A stretch of 64,000 nucleotides of DNA from Chitinophagaceae bacterium (GTDB lineage: Bacteria > Bacteroidota > Bacteroidia > Chitinophagales > Chitinophagaceae): positions 124,001 through 188,000 of the forward strand of contig JADJTY010000006.1 of NCBI GenBank assembly GCA_016710935.1, read 5' to 3'. Positions within the stretch are counted from its first letter, which is position 1, and each line of letters begins with the position of its first letter. The notes under the pieces were generated by a model. The model searched no databases and had not been told where the DNA came from. It worked only from the letters and a program-made list of their open reading frames with translations. Shown here one piece after another: positions 1-9,786 of this stretch. The position numbers were made by a program, and so were the translations under genes.

Positions 1-7
1 TGATTTT

Positions 8-43
8 AAAAAGGCAGTAACCGGGGGTTACTGCCTTTTTTAT
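8..43 (+). terminator. Intrinsic terminator of a gene left of the window
   Basis: A perfect 15-bp inverted repeat (8-22 with 26-40) encloses a GGG loop and ends in a T run, the classic shape of a Rho-independent terminator. It must serve a gene ending before or at the left edge, since the next gene starts at 109. The A/T-rich outer arms would let it work on both strands. Confidence 0.8.
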
Positions 44-108
44 TTATCTTGCAATAGAAGAATTTTACTGTACAAGGTATCTACCTCACGCAAACTAACA
101 GCAAACAA

Positions 109-3100
109 ATGAAAAAGCTTTTATTGCTTTTATTATTATTTCCGGGATTTGCTTTTGCACAGAAAGGACCCTTTGTTGCTTCTGCTGTTTCAGCTGCCTG
201 TGCCGGATACGGCATGGTTCCGGATCTGGCAATACCGGTTTGCGGTACTAAAGTCTTTCACCAGGGCAATGTAACAACCTGTACGGGCCCTGATATAAAC
301 CCGGCACAATGCGCTGGTAATGGAAATTTTCCCTCTACCCGTTCATTCTGGTACAAATTCAAATGTTACCAGGCGGGTACCCTGGGCTTTTTACTCACGC
401 CGCTTACAGCAAGTGATGATTACGATTTTATTGTTTTTGATATTACAGGGCGTAACCCCAATGATGTTTTTACAGATCCTTCACTGGTATTAACTCTCAA
501 TGGTACCGGAACCGTTGGAATCACCGGTTGTGGCCCATCCGGTACTACGCTGGTTGAGTGTTATAACACGCCAGGTATGCTTATTAATAAAATGCCGGAC
601 CTTATATTGGATCACAATTATTTATTAATGGTTACCAATTACAGCAATTCACCTTCGGGTTATGACCTGGTTTTCCAGGATGGTACGGCAGTTATTTCAG
701 ATGGTGTTCCCCCGGCCATTGATCATGTAGATGGGGGCTGTTCTAAATTAAACGTGGTTTTTACAACCGATATTAAATGTACCAGTGTTACTTTAAGCGG
801 CAGCGAATTTACCATTAACCCGGGAGGCATCAGGCCCACCAGTGTTACCTCCAATTGTACAATTGGCGATCTTACCATTACACGTTTAAGCATTAATCTT
901 CCTGTAGTACTTAGCCCCGGTAATTATTCGCTTACAGTAGATAATGGAACGGATCTGAATACCCTTACGAATGTATGCGACGATCCGATGGCAACAGGTA
1001 CAACCATAAATTTTACCGTTACACAACCCATTGGTAATTTTTTATTGCCGCCTGCAACATGCAGGGGTAATGTTACCAGCTTTGTAAGTTCCAGCAATCC
1101 GCTGCCGGGCAACACGGTTACATCGTGGCATTGGGATTTTGGCGATCCGGGCAGTGGTGCAGCCAATACATCTGCCCTGCAAAACCCAACCCATACTTTT
1201 AGTACCCCGGGTAATTTTTTAGTGAGACATTGGATCGTAAACAGCATGGGATGCAACAGTGATACATCATCTCAACTGGTAAGCGTTTTACCATTGCATA
1301 ATATAGCCTTAAATGGTGGTACCCCCAGCCAGACAGTATGTATCAATAATGCCATTGCTGCATTTACATTAAATATCAGTGGCGGCGCAACTGGCATAGC
1401 ACCGGCACTTAATTTACCTGCCGGTGTTGGTGCTTCATTAGTTGGCAATATTATAACCATTGCAGGCACACCATCAGTTGCGGGTATATTTAATTATACA
1501 ATTACCACCACCGGTAACAGTTGTATACCCGCTGTTTATACCGGCACCATTACTGTTACAGAAGATGGCACACTTACCCGTTCATCTGCCGCAGGCACAG
1601 ACGCACAGGAGCTTTGCCGTAACAGCAGCCTTACCGATATAACTTATGTTTTTGGCGGAAGCGCTACCGGTGTAACCGTAACCGGTCTGCCTGCCGGTGT
1701 TACCTGGTCAGTTACCGGCAACACAGTTACCATTACCGGTAGCCCTACAGTTTCTTCGCCTGCAGCATTTACCTATACCGTTACTACACTGGGGCCTTGT
1801 GTAAAGCCTGATCTTAGCGGTACTATATTAGTGAATGCCTTACCTGACGCGGCATTTACAAATTCGGCACCCAGGTGCGAAACAAGGGTGATCAGTTTCA
1901 GCGATGCTTCTACTGCAAATGTGGGTGTTTTAGACCTATGGACATGGGATTTTGGCGATGCCTCTCCCGGCAGTGCTTTACAAAACCCAACACATGTATA
2001 CGCAGTTGCAGGTGCTTATACCGTAACACTTACCGTAAGAAATAGTAAAGGCTGTATCAGCAACCCCATCTCATCTGCAGTAATAAATATTGATAACAGG
2101 CCACTGGCGGGTTTCATCATTCCGGAAGTTTGTTTGAATGACAGCTATGCCCAGTTTATTGATACCAGTAAACTTTCAAATGCCGCCATCAACAACTGGG
2201 AATGGAATTTTGGAGACCCTGGTTCGGGTGCTTTAAATACTTCAACATTACAAAACCCCACACACAGTTATGCTGCAGTTGGCAATTATGATGTTCGCTT
2301 AATTGTATGGAACGATGTAAAAGGTTGCAGGGATACCATAATACAACCATTATTTATCAACGGCAGTTTTCCGGTTGCCGGTTTTAATGTAAATAACCCC
2401 GCTGCACTTTGTGCAAACGATTCGGTTGTTATTGCGGAAGCCTCCACTGTTTTCCCCGGTTCTATTTCAAAAATTGAAATTTACTGGGACAATGTAAATG
2501 CACCCGGTGTTTTTCAAACAGATAACTCACCATTTACAGGGAAGATCTACAAGCATTTGTATGCAAACTTTCAAACCCCCCTTACCAAAACATTTACCAT
2601 CCGCTACCGGGCTTATTCCGGCGGTGTTTGTGTGAATGATAAACTGGACAACATTATCGTTCATGCGGCACCGTTAGTTCAGTTCAATAATATGCCCGAT
2701 ACCTGCTTACTGGTCACACCGTTCCAACTCACACAGGCCAGCGAAATTGGTGCTGTACCCGGTACCGGTGTTTATAGCGGCCCGGGGGTTTCTGCATCCG
2801 GCATATTTAACCCGCAGGCTGCAGGTGTGGGTACGCATACGATCACCTATACTTTTACTTCAACAGCCGCCGGCTGTGTTGACTACAAGACCAATACCAT
2901 TACCGTGCTGGATACAGCCCATGCTGCATTTAGTTTTGTATCGCCCAGTTGCGAACAGTTACCCACTTCATTCACCGATATTTCTACAGCTCCCCCAACA
3001 GTAACCATCAACAATACTGTTTGGGATTTTGGGGATCTGACGCCTGTGGAAAACCATGCACCCGGTTCTACATTCGGGCATTTGTTTCCGGCCCCCGGAA

Positions 3101-4791
3101 CTTATACGGTAACCATGTATAATGAATCGGCTGCCGGTTGCCGAAGTACGGCTATTAGCAGGCAGGTTACCATCGATCCCAATCACAGTATCTCATTAAC
3201 CTCTGCCAATAATATTCAAACACGTTGTATAAATAACAGCATTGCCCCCATCCTGTATAACCTGGCAGGTGGTGCAACGGGAGTTACCATTACAAACCTG
3301 CCACCCGGTGTATCCTATACCGTTACAGGCAATACGGTTACCATTTCAGGTGCTCCAACTTCTACGCTGAATTCGCCTTATAATTTCAGTATTCAAACTA
3401 CAGGCAACACCTGTGTAGTTGCACTGGCCATTGGTACTATCACTGTTGAGCCGGATCATACCATTGCTTTCAGTGCAGGCGATACCACGCAGTCTGTATG
3501 TGTAAACACACCTATCATTCCAATTGTGTACAATATTGGCGGCGGTGCAAACGGAGTTACTGTTGCAAACCTGCCTCCCGGTGTAGTGTATACGGTTTCA
3601 GGCAATACGGTAACCATCAGCGGTTCGCCCACCACAACAACCGGCGGACCCTTATTCCAATACGCTATACAAACAACGGGCAATACCTGTATTAAAGCAA
3701 ATGCTGCCGGCGAAATAAGAGTGAACCCGTACCCTGTTTCAAACTTTACATGGGATAAACCGGGTTATTGCGTACCCAATGCGATCGTAAAATTTACCAA
3801 TACCTCTGCTATGCCCGATGGAAGCCAGATGACCTATGACTGGAATTTTGGTGAACCTTCCAGTGTATTGAATAATGTGTCTACACTTGTTCATCCATCG
3901 CATTGGTATGCTACCGAAGGGCCTTTTAAAGTAAAACTTGCATCAAAAAGTATGGCGGTGCTTAATGGCAATGTAATAGGTTGCCTGCATGATACTACAA
4001 TAGACCTGGTTACCATTCATCCGCAACCCATGGCAAACTTTATACAGAGCCAGCCCGGCGCATGTTTAGGCGATGTGGTAAGGTTTACAGATAAATCATT
4101 ACCGCTGGATGGTATTACAACCAATTGGTTTTGGGATATGGGCGACGGAACAACTTTCGACATACCCAATTTTACATACACACATGCCGATACACTGGAC
4201 TATAACATACGGTTTTATATAGTTAACAGTCATGGCTGCAACAGCGATACCATCAACAGGCCATTTAAGGTTTATCCCAACCCTACCGTATATGCAGGCG
4301 AAGATAAAATGATATTACAGGGTGCACGGGTAATTTTTGCGCCTGTTACAACAGGTGTTGAGCTTCAATATTTATGGACACCCAATCTGTATTTACTGAA
4401 CGGCAACAGTACCATAAAAAATGCAGTGGCTTTGAACGTGCAGGAAAGCATTACCTACACCCTGGTGGTTACCGCACGGGGTGGTTGCCAGCGCAGGGAT
4501 GAGATTTATATTCAAGTGCTGAAACAACCGGTAATTCCAAATACTTTTACGCCTAATAATGATGGCATCAACGATAAATGGCTCATCACTTACCTGAATG
4601 ATTACCCTGAGTGCCAGGTAGAAGTTTTTACACGTGGCGGCCAACTGGTATTTAAAAGTGTAAAAGGATACCGCATTCCCTGGGATGGTATGAGAAATGG
4701 TAAGCCCCTGCCTGTTGACACTTACTATTATATCATTGAACCCGGTTTTGGAAGAGACCCGATCACGGGTTATATCACGTTGATGAAATAA
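109..4791 (+). CDS. Giant secreted PKD/Ig-repeat protein with gliding-motility-type C-terminal domain
   Basis: A 1560-residue secreted protein. Residues 1-17 are a signal peptide ending FAFA-Q. Residues about 55-195 look like a cysteine-containing beta domain often found at the front of such proteins. The body alternates PKD domains, marked by W-x-W-D/N-F-G-D/E signatures near residues 341, 612, 700, 971, 1243 and 1341, with Ig-like modules sharing a GGATGV..LPAGV...GNTVTI.G.P pattern. From about residue 1477 the C-terminus (NTFTPNNDGIND ... YYYIIEPG) matches the CHU_C / gliding motility-associated domain, a type B T9SS sorting signal. It is therefore probably exported by T9SS and either surface-attached or released. 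Adhesion is an inference; no catalytic motif is visible. It stands alone between a terminator and an unrelated small gene. Confidence 0.9.
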   Translation: MKKLLLLLLLFPGFAFAQKGPFVASAVSAACAGYGMVPDLAIPVCGTKVFHQGNVTTCTGPDINPAQCAGNGNFPSTRSFWYKFKCYQAGTLGFLLTPLTASDDYDFIVFDITGRNPNDVFTDPSLVLTLNGTGTVGITGCGPSGTTLVECYNTPGMLINKMPDLILDHNYLLMVTNYSNSPSGYDLVFQDGTAVISDGVPPAIDHVDGGCSKLNVVFTTDIKCTSVTLSGSEFTINPGGIRPTSVTSNCTIGDLTITRLSINLPVVLSPGNYSLTVDNGTDLNTLTNVCDDPMATGTTINFTVTQPIGNFLLPPATCRGNVTSFVSSSNPLPGNTVTSWHWDFGDPGSGAANTSALQNPTHTFSTPGNFLVRHWIVNSMGCNSDTSSQLVSVLPLHNIALNGGTPSQTVCINNAIAAFTLNISGGATGIAPALNLPAGVGASLVGNIITIAGTPSVAGIFNYTITTTGNSCIPAVYTGTITVTEDGTLTRSSAAGTDAQELCRNSSLTDITYVFGGSATGVTVTGLPAGVTWSVTGNTVTITGSPTVSSPAAFTYTVTTLGPCVKPDLSGTILVNALPDAAFTNSAPRCETRVISFSDASTANVGVLDLWTWDFGDASPGSALQNPTHVYAVAGAYTVTLTVRNSKGCISNPISSAVINIDNRPLAGFIIPEVCLNDSYAQFIDTSKLSNAAINNWEWNFGDPGSGALNTSTLQNPTHSYAAVGNYDVRLIVWNDVKGCRDTIIQPLFINGSFPVAGFNVNNPAALCANDSVVIAEASTVFPGSISKIEIYWDNVNAPGVFQTDNSPFTGKIYKHLYANFQTPLTKTFTIRYRAYSGGVCVNDKLDNIIVHAAPLVQFNNMPDTCLLVTPFQLTQASEIGAVPGTGVYSGPGVSASGIFNPQAAGVGTHTITYTFTSTAAGCVDYKTNTITVLDTAHAAFSFVSPSCEQLPTSFTDISTAPPTVTINNTVWDFGDLTPVENHAPGSTFGHLFPAPGTYTVTMYNESAAGCRSTAISRQVTIDPNHSISLTSANNIQTRCINNSIAPILYNLAGGATGVTITNLPPGVSYTVTGNTVTISGAPTSTLNSPYNFSIQTTGNTCVVALAIGTITVEPDHTIAFSAGDTTQSVCVNTPIIPIVYNIGGGANGVTVANLPPGVVYTVSGNTVTISGSPTTTTGGPLFQYAIQTTGNTCIKANAAGEIRVNPYPVSNFTWDKPGYCVPNAIVKFTNTSAMPDGSQMTYDWNFGEPSSVLNNVSTLVHPSHWYATEGPFKVKLASKSMAVLNGNVIGCLHDTTIDLVTIHPQPMANFIQSQPGACLGDVVRFTDKSLPLDGITTNWFWDMGDGTTFDIPNFTYTHADTLDYNIRFYIVNSHGCNSDTINRPFKVYPNPTVYAGEDKMILQGARVIFAPVTTGVELQYLWTPNLYLLNGNSTIKNAVALNVQESITYTLVVTARGGCQRRDEIYIQVLKQPVIPNTFTPNNDGINDKWLITYLNDYPECQVEVFTRGGQLVFKSVKGYRIPWDGMRNGKPLPVDTYYYIIEPGFGRDPITGYITLMK

Positions 4792-4923
4792 TTTTAAGGC
4801 GGCGTATTGCAAAATCTGTACCAGCTGTTTCATTCGTGTTCATCAGTGTAAATGACTTTTATTTCCTACATACAATTAGTTAAAACAGCACCTAACCAAA
4901 AATATCCCAATTAATATTTTTAT

Positions 4924-5424
4924 ATGAAAGATGATGACCTGAACGATCTGCCCAAATGGGATGACCATGAGTTTGATGATGAAGATGAAGAAGGTGAAGG
5001 ATGGAAACCCAATGAGACAAAAGCCGCCTGTAAGGCTATGTACCAGCAATGGGGCACCGTAATGATAGTGCTGAAAGCAGCATTCGACAGTTTACAGGAG
5101 CCCACAGACGGTGATCCTCTGAATAAGGAAATGATGGAAGACCATGTAGCCATGATCATGGGTGATGCATACCAGGTGGCTGTTAAGATCAAAAGCTCAG
5201 AAGCCGGCTTGTATACTATACGCATGGAAAACGCCGCAATTATCAGAAAGAATGCACAGTTCATAAAATTATCTACCAACACTTTTATGCTGGAAGGTAT
5301 GATGGAACCACAGCACCGTCAGGTAATCCGTGATGAGATAGATCATTTCAGGGAACTGTTTAAAACATGGGTAGCCACTTTTAAAAAAGATGAATTTGAG
5401 GATGAATGGGGCTTGTTTATTTAA
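4924..5424 (+). CDS. Conserved-looking hypothetical protein with acidic N-terminus
   Basis: A 166-residue protein I do not recognise. It begins with a strongly acidic stretch (residues 2-27, rich in D and E) followed by a mainly helical, methionine-rich body (about 30-155) and an acidic tail. There is no signal peptide or membrane segment, so it should be cytoplasmic. Codon use resembles the neighbours and the ORF is uninterrupted. It is convergent with the secreted gene at 5442-5936, leaving only 17 bases between stops. Function unknown. Confidence 0.7.
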   Translation: MKDDDLNDLPKWDDHEFDDEDEEGEGWKPNETKAACKAMYQQWGTVMIVLKAAFDSLQEPTDGDPLNKEMMEDHVAMIMGDAYQVAVKIKSSEAGLYTIRMENAAIIRKNAQFIKLSTNTFMLEGMMEPQHRQVIRDEIDHFRELFKTWVATFKKDEFEDEWGLFI

Positions 5425-5441
5425 AGGTTGTCACCGCTTCC

Positions 5442-5936
5442 CTACTGGCAAAGCTTTATCGCATCAGTGCCCTTACTGCACATCTGTATCTTATTTATTT
5501 TTCCGGCAGCGTTATAATATAAGATCAGCGTACCATATCCCATCTGAAATGCATCCCAGGCTGCATCTTTTAATTTTGGGTGGCCCAGTATACCAAAGAG
5601 GCTGCTACGGCTGGCTCCCATCAATGCCGGTGTTAACTTTCCTTTAAAATTTTCGCCTATTTCAATATACTGTCTGCCGGTATAAAAATTTATACTTTTC
5701 TCAGGATAAAAAACCCCTGCACAAACAGTGATGGAATCTTTTTCAATAATGCTGCTGAAACAGGGAAACTTTGTTTTTACTTCAATAATAGCCGACTTGG
5801 GAACCAACTCGTTAACACTGCCGGCCAATATATCAACTGTAAAAGGCGGACAAACGGGAGTTGCATTTAACTGTGCATTGGCCATATAAGTGCTTATGCT
5901 GAAAGCAACAATCAGGAGGAAGGTTTTCATATTCAT
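5442..5936 (-). CDS. Secreted hypothetical protein
   Basis: A 164-residue protein with a signal peptide (MNMKTFLLIVAF ... ANA-Q, about residues 1-22); the second Met at position 3 is an equally good start. The mature part has four cysteines and a mixed alpha/beta look, but I recognise no family. Expected to be periplasmic. A TTTG-N18-TAACTTTT promoter candidate lies just upstream at 5958-5987. Confidence 0.65.
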   Translation of the reverse strand: MNMKTFLLIVAFSISTYMANAQLNATPVCPPFTVDILAGSVNELVPKSAIIEVKTKFPCFSSIIEKDSITVCAGVFYPEKSINFYTGRQYIEIGENFKGKLTPALMGASRSSLFGILGHPKLKDAAWDAFQMGYGTLILYYNAAGKINKIQMCSKGTDAIKLCQ

Positions 5937-5957
5937 TCGATATAAAATAATAAGTAT

Positions 5958-5987
5958 AAAAGTTATAGGAGTGCAAGATACAGCAAA
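5958..5987 (-). promoter_or_regulatory. Candidate Bacteroidetes-type promoter for the 5442-5936 gene
   Basis: On the minus strand TTTG (5987-5984) is followed after 18 bases by TAACTTTT (5965-5958), one mismatch from the Bacteroidetes -33 TTTG / -7 TAnnTTTG consensus. It would give a leader of roughly 15 bases. This is a motif match only; AT-rich DNA gives such matches by chance. Confidence 0.3.
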
Positions 5988-6180
5988 TACCCTGCTAACT
6001 ATTTACTTCCCCTAAGTAAGAAAAAAAATACCTTATTATTTAACATTTGCCGGCCGGTAATACCCTACAGGGAAGTGGACTCCAGACTTTTAATTACATA
6101 ATTAATTGACCAATCAATTAATCACTTTGTTGTTGAGTATATTTGTAAACGCTTCCTTTACTGTGGTTAAATAATTTTTT

Positions 6181-6531
6181 ATGTGGAGAGTATTTTTTTT
6201 TCTTGCTTTATTAGTTGTTAGCGGCTTATGGTGTACCAACAAAATAAACAGTACAACAGGAAGTAAGCCTGCCACCCCCATCACCGATACCAGTTTCAGC
6301 AGGGCAATAAAAAATTATACCAACTATTGCGGAGGCTGCCATGGCGAAAAACTTGATGCCTTTGTTAACCGGAGCTGGAAACATGGCAGCACCCGCAAGG
6401 ATCTTTTTACAGCCATTAAAAAAGGATATGCGGAGGAAGGCATGCCTGATTTTGATATCACTTTCACCGATGAAGAAACTTATGAGTTGGCTGATTATAT
6501 ACTTAACGGTATTAAAAACCTCAAGCGCTAA
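6181..6531 (+). CDS. Small c-type cytochrome
   Basis: A 116-residue monohaem cytochrome c. A hydrophobic N-terminus (residues 3-18) ends near Cys18; the residue before it is Trp, so this is a poor lipobox and the segment may be either a signal peptide or a membrane anchor. The haem motif C50-G-G-C53-H54 is intact and Met88 in EEGMPDF is the likely distal ligand. The helix after it (TDEETYELADYIL) is typical of class I cytochromes. It would carry electrons in the periplasm. No oxidase or dehydrogenase partner gene is adjacent; it stands alone, so its partner cannot be named. Confidence 0.85.
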   Translation: MWRVFFFLALLVVSGLWCTNKINSTTGSKPATPITDTSFSRAIKNYTNYCGGCHGEKLDAFVNRSWKHGSTRKDLFTAIKKGYAEEGMPDFDITFTDEETYELADYILNGIKNLKR

Positions 6532-6651
6532 GATGTAGGGCAAGGAGCAACCCGAACTTTAGCTGAAATCTTCAATGAACCACGGTAGGATGTGCTGTGT
6601 AAAAGGCAATATAACCCGGTTTTGAAAGTGACTTCAAAGATTTCAACAAAC

Positions 6652-7560
6652 TTAATTTAAAACAATAATATCCATCGCCTGCCTTTTATCGGCACTTTCC
6701 CAACGGTAGCGGATGGTATAGCCTTTGGTCCGGTCTGTTTTAAGCCGAAAGGGGATCTTGATCGTTGCATTCACATTACCACCTTCCATAGCACCACCCA
6801 CTTTTTTTAAAAGTATCTCTTTTATTTTTACTTCTTTATAAGTAGAATCGTACACCCAAAAATAATCTTTACCCTGCAGCATACTAACAACATCGGCACC
6901 GGCAATCTTTGAAATATCCATACTGAGATAAGCCATTTTTGACTCGGCTTTTACAGTAGTGTCTACAGAAAAAGCAACACTTTTAGGTTTAAAATCAGTA
7001 CTCATAAAGATAGAACCGGGTGGAGTTTTAATGGTTTGAACAGCTTTGGTGAGATAGATCGTTTCCTTTGGATACGAAATGCTGATTGGATAGTCAAGCC
7101 TTAATTGTTTTTTCCCTTTCAGGTCATATATACGTATCCGCACAAACGCTTTTGAATTGGGTTGAATAACCCCTTCGGCAATACCAAACTTTAAACTTAC
7201 CTCCTTTAATTCTTTGGCAGTAAATCCTTTGGTTTCATTTTGAAATAAAAGATTGGGAATAGTTCTGAGCAATTCTCCTTTGGAAGATATCAGGGTATAC
7301 TCAGCCCCTATAAAAACATTTTTTTTCTTATCGGCAACAAAACCGGTTGGTTGCCCAAGGGTTATTTCTATTTCCTTGTTCAGGGGTATCCTGTTACCAT
7401 AAACATGTTCTCCGTTTATTTTAACAGCAATTGAATTTGACCATATGCCCTCGTTATAAAACTGCATGCCGGTTAATGGAAACATCCCCTTTTTTTGAGC
7501 TGCGCAAAAAGGCATGCACAAAAAATAACCAACTGCAGCTAAGAAAACTGATTTGAACAT
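6652..7560 (-). CDS. Secreted hypothetical protein
   Basis: About 302 residues from the preferred start at 7560, which puts a normal signal peptide (MFKSVFLAAVGYFL ... CAAQ) at the N-terminus; a start at 7593 would add 11 residues that spoil it. The mature protein appears to be two beta-rich repeats of similar outline (residues about 25-165 and 175-300), each with alternating hydrophobic strands. I do not recognise the family. Divergent from the barrel gene at 7717. Confidence 0.65.
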   Translation of the reverse strand: MFKSVFLAAVGYFLCMPFCAAQKKGMFPLTGMQFYNEGIWSNSIAVKINGEHVYGNRIPLNKEIEITLGQPTGFVADKKKNVFIGAEYTLISSKGELLRTIPNLLFQNETKGFTAKELKEVSLKFGIAEGVIQPNSKAFVRIRIYDLKGKKQLRLDYPISISYPKETIYLTKAVQTIKTPPGSIFMSTDFKPKSVAFSVDTTVKAESKMAYLSMDISKIAGADVVSMLQGKDYFWVYDSTYKEVKIKEILLKKVGGAMEGGNVNATIKIPFRLKTDRTKGYTIRYRWESADKRQAMDIIVLN

Positions 7561-7716
7561 GATGATGGTTGTTTTTCTAAAGATAAGGTACATTTCATTA
7601 TAAAGGTTTTACAGGTAGATAAAGAAATTATCAACCGCTTTCGGTTTACATACCGTGTTTTAGTATAAAAATTAAAAAATCCACTTTATATTGTAATTAA
7701 TTTATCTGCACATGAT

Positions 7717-8478
7717 ATGCGTAAGTATTACCCCTTGCTGCTGCTGACCATATTTATTATTACACCCAAAAAAAAATGTATGGGCCAGATCGTAAATATG
7801 GAGAGTCAGCGTTACCAGACAGACACTACCGGCTGGGCAGGTACAGCAGGCGGCAATTTTGCCTTATCCAATTATGGCCAGAAAGTATTTGCTGTAAATG
7901 CCCATGCACACGTGCAGTACAAATCTAAAAAAAGCCTGTACCTGTTTTTGGGTGGTTATGGTTTTTTAAAGGGTGATCAGCAATCTTTTGTTGACCATGG
8001 TTTTTTACATTTTCGCTATAACTATAAACTTACAAAAACAGTTCGGCTGGAAGCATTTACACAGGTTCAGCAAAACGTGATAACGAAGATACAGTACAGG
8101 TACCTGTTTGGTGCTGGACCCAGGTTTAAGATACTGGGCCTTGAAAAACTGCGGATCTATGCCGGCACTTTACCCATGTATGAAATAGAAAAAGAGAAAG
8201 ACAGGCCAAAACCTTTATACGACTGGCGTTTAAGTAATTACCTTTCCATTACCTGGGTACCCAATAAACAAACCGAACTTACAACCACTACCTATTACCA
8301 GCCGGTATTGTTTGATATTGGTGATTACCGGTTGTTAAACCAGAGTTCATTAAAAGTAAAAGCAGGCAAAAAAATAGCAGTTGCCATCAACTGGAATTAC
8401 CAGTACGATGCATCCCCGGCAGCAGGCATTGTTACCGATACGTACAACTTTAGTACAGGTATTGAAGTGGAGTTATAA
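7717..8478 (+). CDS. Outer-membrane beta-barrel protein, DUF481/DUF2490-like
   Basis: A 253-residue protein with a signal peptide (about 1-24) and a series of alternating-residue strands ending with a terminal strand NFSTGIEVEL, as in small outer-membrane barrels. The FxHFRYNYKLTKTVRLEAFTQ and YRYLFGAGPRFK segments resemble DUF481 proteins; DUF2490 is an alternative. Located in the outer membrane; substrate unknown. The stop is 27 bases before the next gene, so the two may be co-transcribed. Confidence 0.7.
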   Translation: MRKYYPLLLLTIFIITPKKKCMGQIVNMESQRYQTDTTGWAGTAGGNFALSNYGQKVFAVNAHAHVQYKSKKSLYLFLGGYGFLKGDQQSFVDHGFLHFRYNYKLTKTVRLEAFTQVQQNVITKIQYRYLFGAGPRFKILGLEKLRIYAGTLPMYEIEKEKDRPKPLYDWRLSNYLSITWVPNKQTELTTTTYYQPVLFDIGDYRLLNQSSLKVKAGKKIAVAINWNYQYDASPAAGIVTDTYNFSTGIEVEL

Positions 8479-8505
8479 AATAAAGAAATTATTAAAAATG
8501 TACGC

Positions 8506-9786
8506 ATGAAGCAGGGTAGAAAAAAATTCTTAAAACAATTGGGAGCCGGTTTGCTGGCTGCAGGATTACCAACAATAGCGCATGTTGCCAATGCTGCTGA
8601 AACCCATATTGATGTAAATGATTTTACAGATGATGGTCTACCTGATAATGAACGATTCTGGAAACGTATTGCCCGGAAATACTACAACGTTGCGGATGAC
8701 CATATTAACCTGGAGAATGGTTATTATGGTATTCAACCCAAACCTGTATTGCATGCTTTTCAAAAAAATATAGTTACCGCCAATGAACAGGCTGCGAGGT
8801 TTGCCAGGAAAGATTACCCGGGTATTGCATCTGTTGTTAAAAAAGAACTGGCTGCATTTTTAGAAGTATCCGAGGAAGAGATCATCATTACCCGCAATGC
8901 AACTGAAGCATTGAATATTGCCATACAGGGTTATCCATTTAAACCGGGCGATGAAGTGTTGCTGAACCAGTTGGATTATTTCAGCATGGTTGAAACTTTT
9001 AAAATGCTTGAAAACAGAGGGCTGTTGAAAGTAAATACTTTTGATATGCCGCTGCTGCCACTAAGTAATGATGAAATTATAGAACAATACCGAAAGCTGA
9101 TAACTGCAAAAACAAAAGTTATTTTACTTACGCATGTCTCCAATATCAACGGCTTAATAATACCTGTTACTGAAATTGCCGCCATGGCAAAAGCAAAAGG
9201 CATTGATACCATCACTGACTCTGCACATGCATTGGGGCAAATACCCTTCAGTCTGCCGCAACTGGGATCTGATTTTGTTGGTTTTAATCTGCATAAATGG
9301 ATTGGCAATCCGGTTGGTGCAGGTGTGCTGTATATTAAGAAGGAACGGATAAAAGAAATGAAGCCTTTATATGGTGATGTGGCCGCAGCAGAAAACAGCA
9401 TAAACAAACTGGCGCATTTTGGCACCACGCCTTTTGCTGTGGTGATGACCATCCCGGACAGCCTGGCTTTTCACCGGATGATGGGTATAGAAAAAATATC
9501 AAAGAGATTAGATTACCTGAAAACCACCTGGCTTAATGCAGTTAAAGATCATCCGAATGTTGAAGTGGTTACACCTGTAAATTTATCAGCTGCCATTGCC
9601 TCATTCCGCATAAAAAATAAAACAGCCGCTGAAGTAGCAGATCATTTATTTAAGGAACATAAAATTTTTACGGTGGCCCGCCAACTGGGTAAACAAGGCT
9701 GTGTAAGGGTTACGCCCGGTATTTACAACAGCGCTGCGGATGTACAAAAATTAGCGGATGCAATTAAGTTGTTGGCTGATCAGTAA
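8506..9786 (+). CDS. Aminotransferase class V-fold PLP enzyme, exported
   Basis: A 426-residue fold-type I PLP enzyme related to the isopenicillin N epimerase / cysteine desulfurase-like group. Lys264 in NLHKW is the Schiff-base lysine; Asp238 and His241 in TDSAHALGQ are the cofactor-binding pair. Residues 1-30 resemble a Tat leader (GRKKFLKQLGAGLLAAG ... ANA), though with RK rather than the usual RR. Export of a folded cofactor enzyme by Tat is plausible. Substrate is not evident: it could be an epimerase, lyase or desulfurase. Its 3' end overlaps the convergent acyltransferase gene by 23 bases. Confidence 0.85.
   Translation: MKQGRKKFLKQLGAGLLAAGLPTIAHVANAAETHIDVNDFTDDGLPDNERFWKRIARKYYNVADDHINLENGYYGIQPKPVLHAFQKNIVTANEQAARFARKDYPGIASVVKKELAAFLEVSEEEIIITRNATEALNIAIQGYPFKPGDEVLLNQLDYFSMVETFKMLENRGLLKVNTFDMPLLPLSNDEIIEQYRKLITAKTKVILLTHVSNINGLIIPVTEIAAMAKAKGIDTITDSAHALGQIPFSLPQLGSDFVGFNLHKWIGNPVGAGVLYIKKERIKEMKPLYGDVAAAENSINKLAHFGTTPFAVVMTIPDSLAFHRMMGIEKISKRLDYLKTTWLNAVKDHPNVEVVTPVNLSAAIASFRIKNKTAAEVADHLFKEHKIFTVARQLGKQGCVRVTPGIYNSAADVQKLADAIKLLADQ

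Noticed and set aside
4393..4833. 146-codon frame opposite the end of the giant PKD gene
   Set aside because: Antisense shadow of a well-supported coding region; many long antisense frames like this occur throughout the window.
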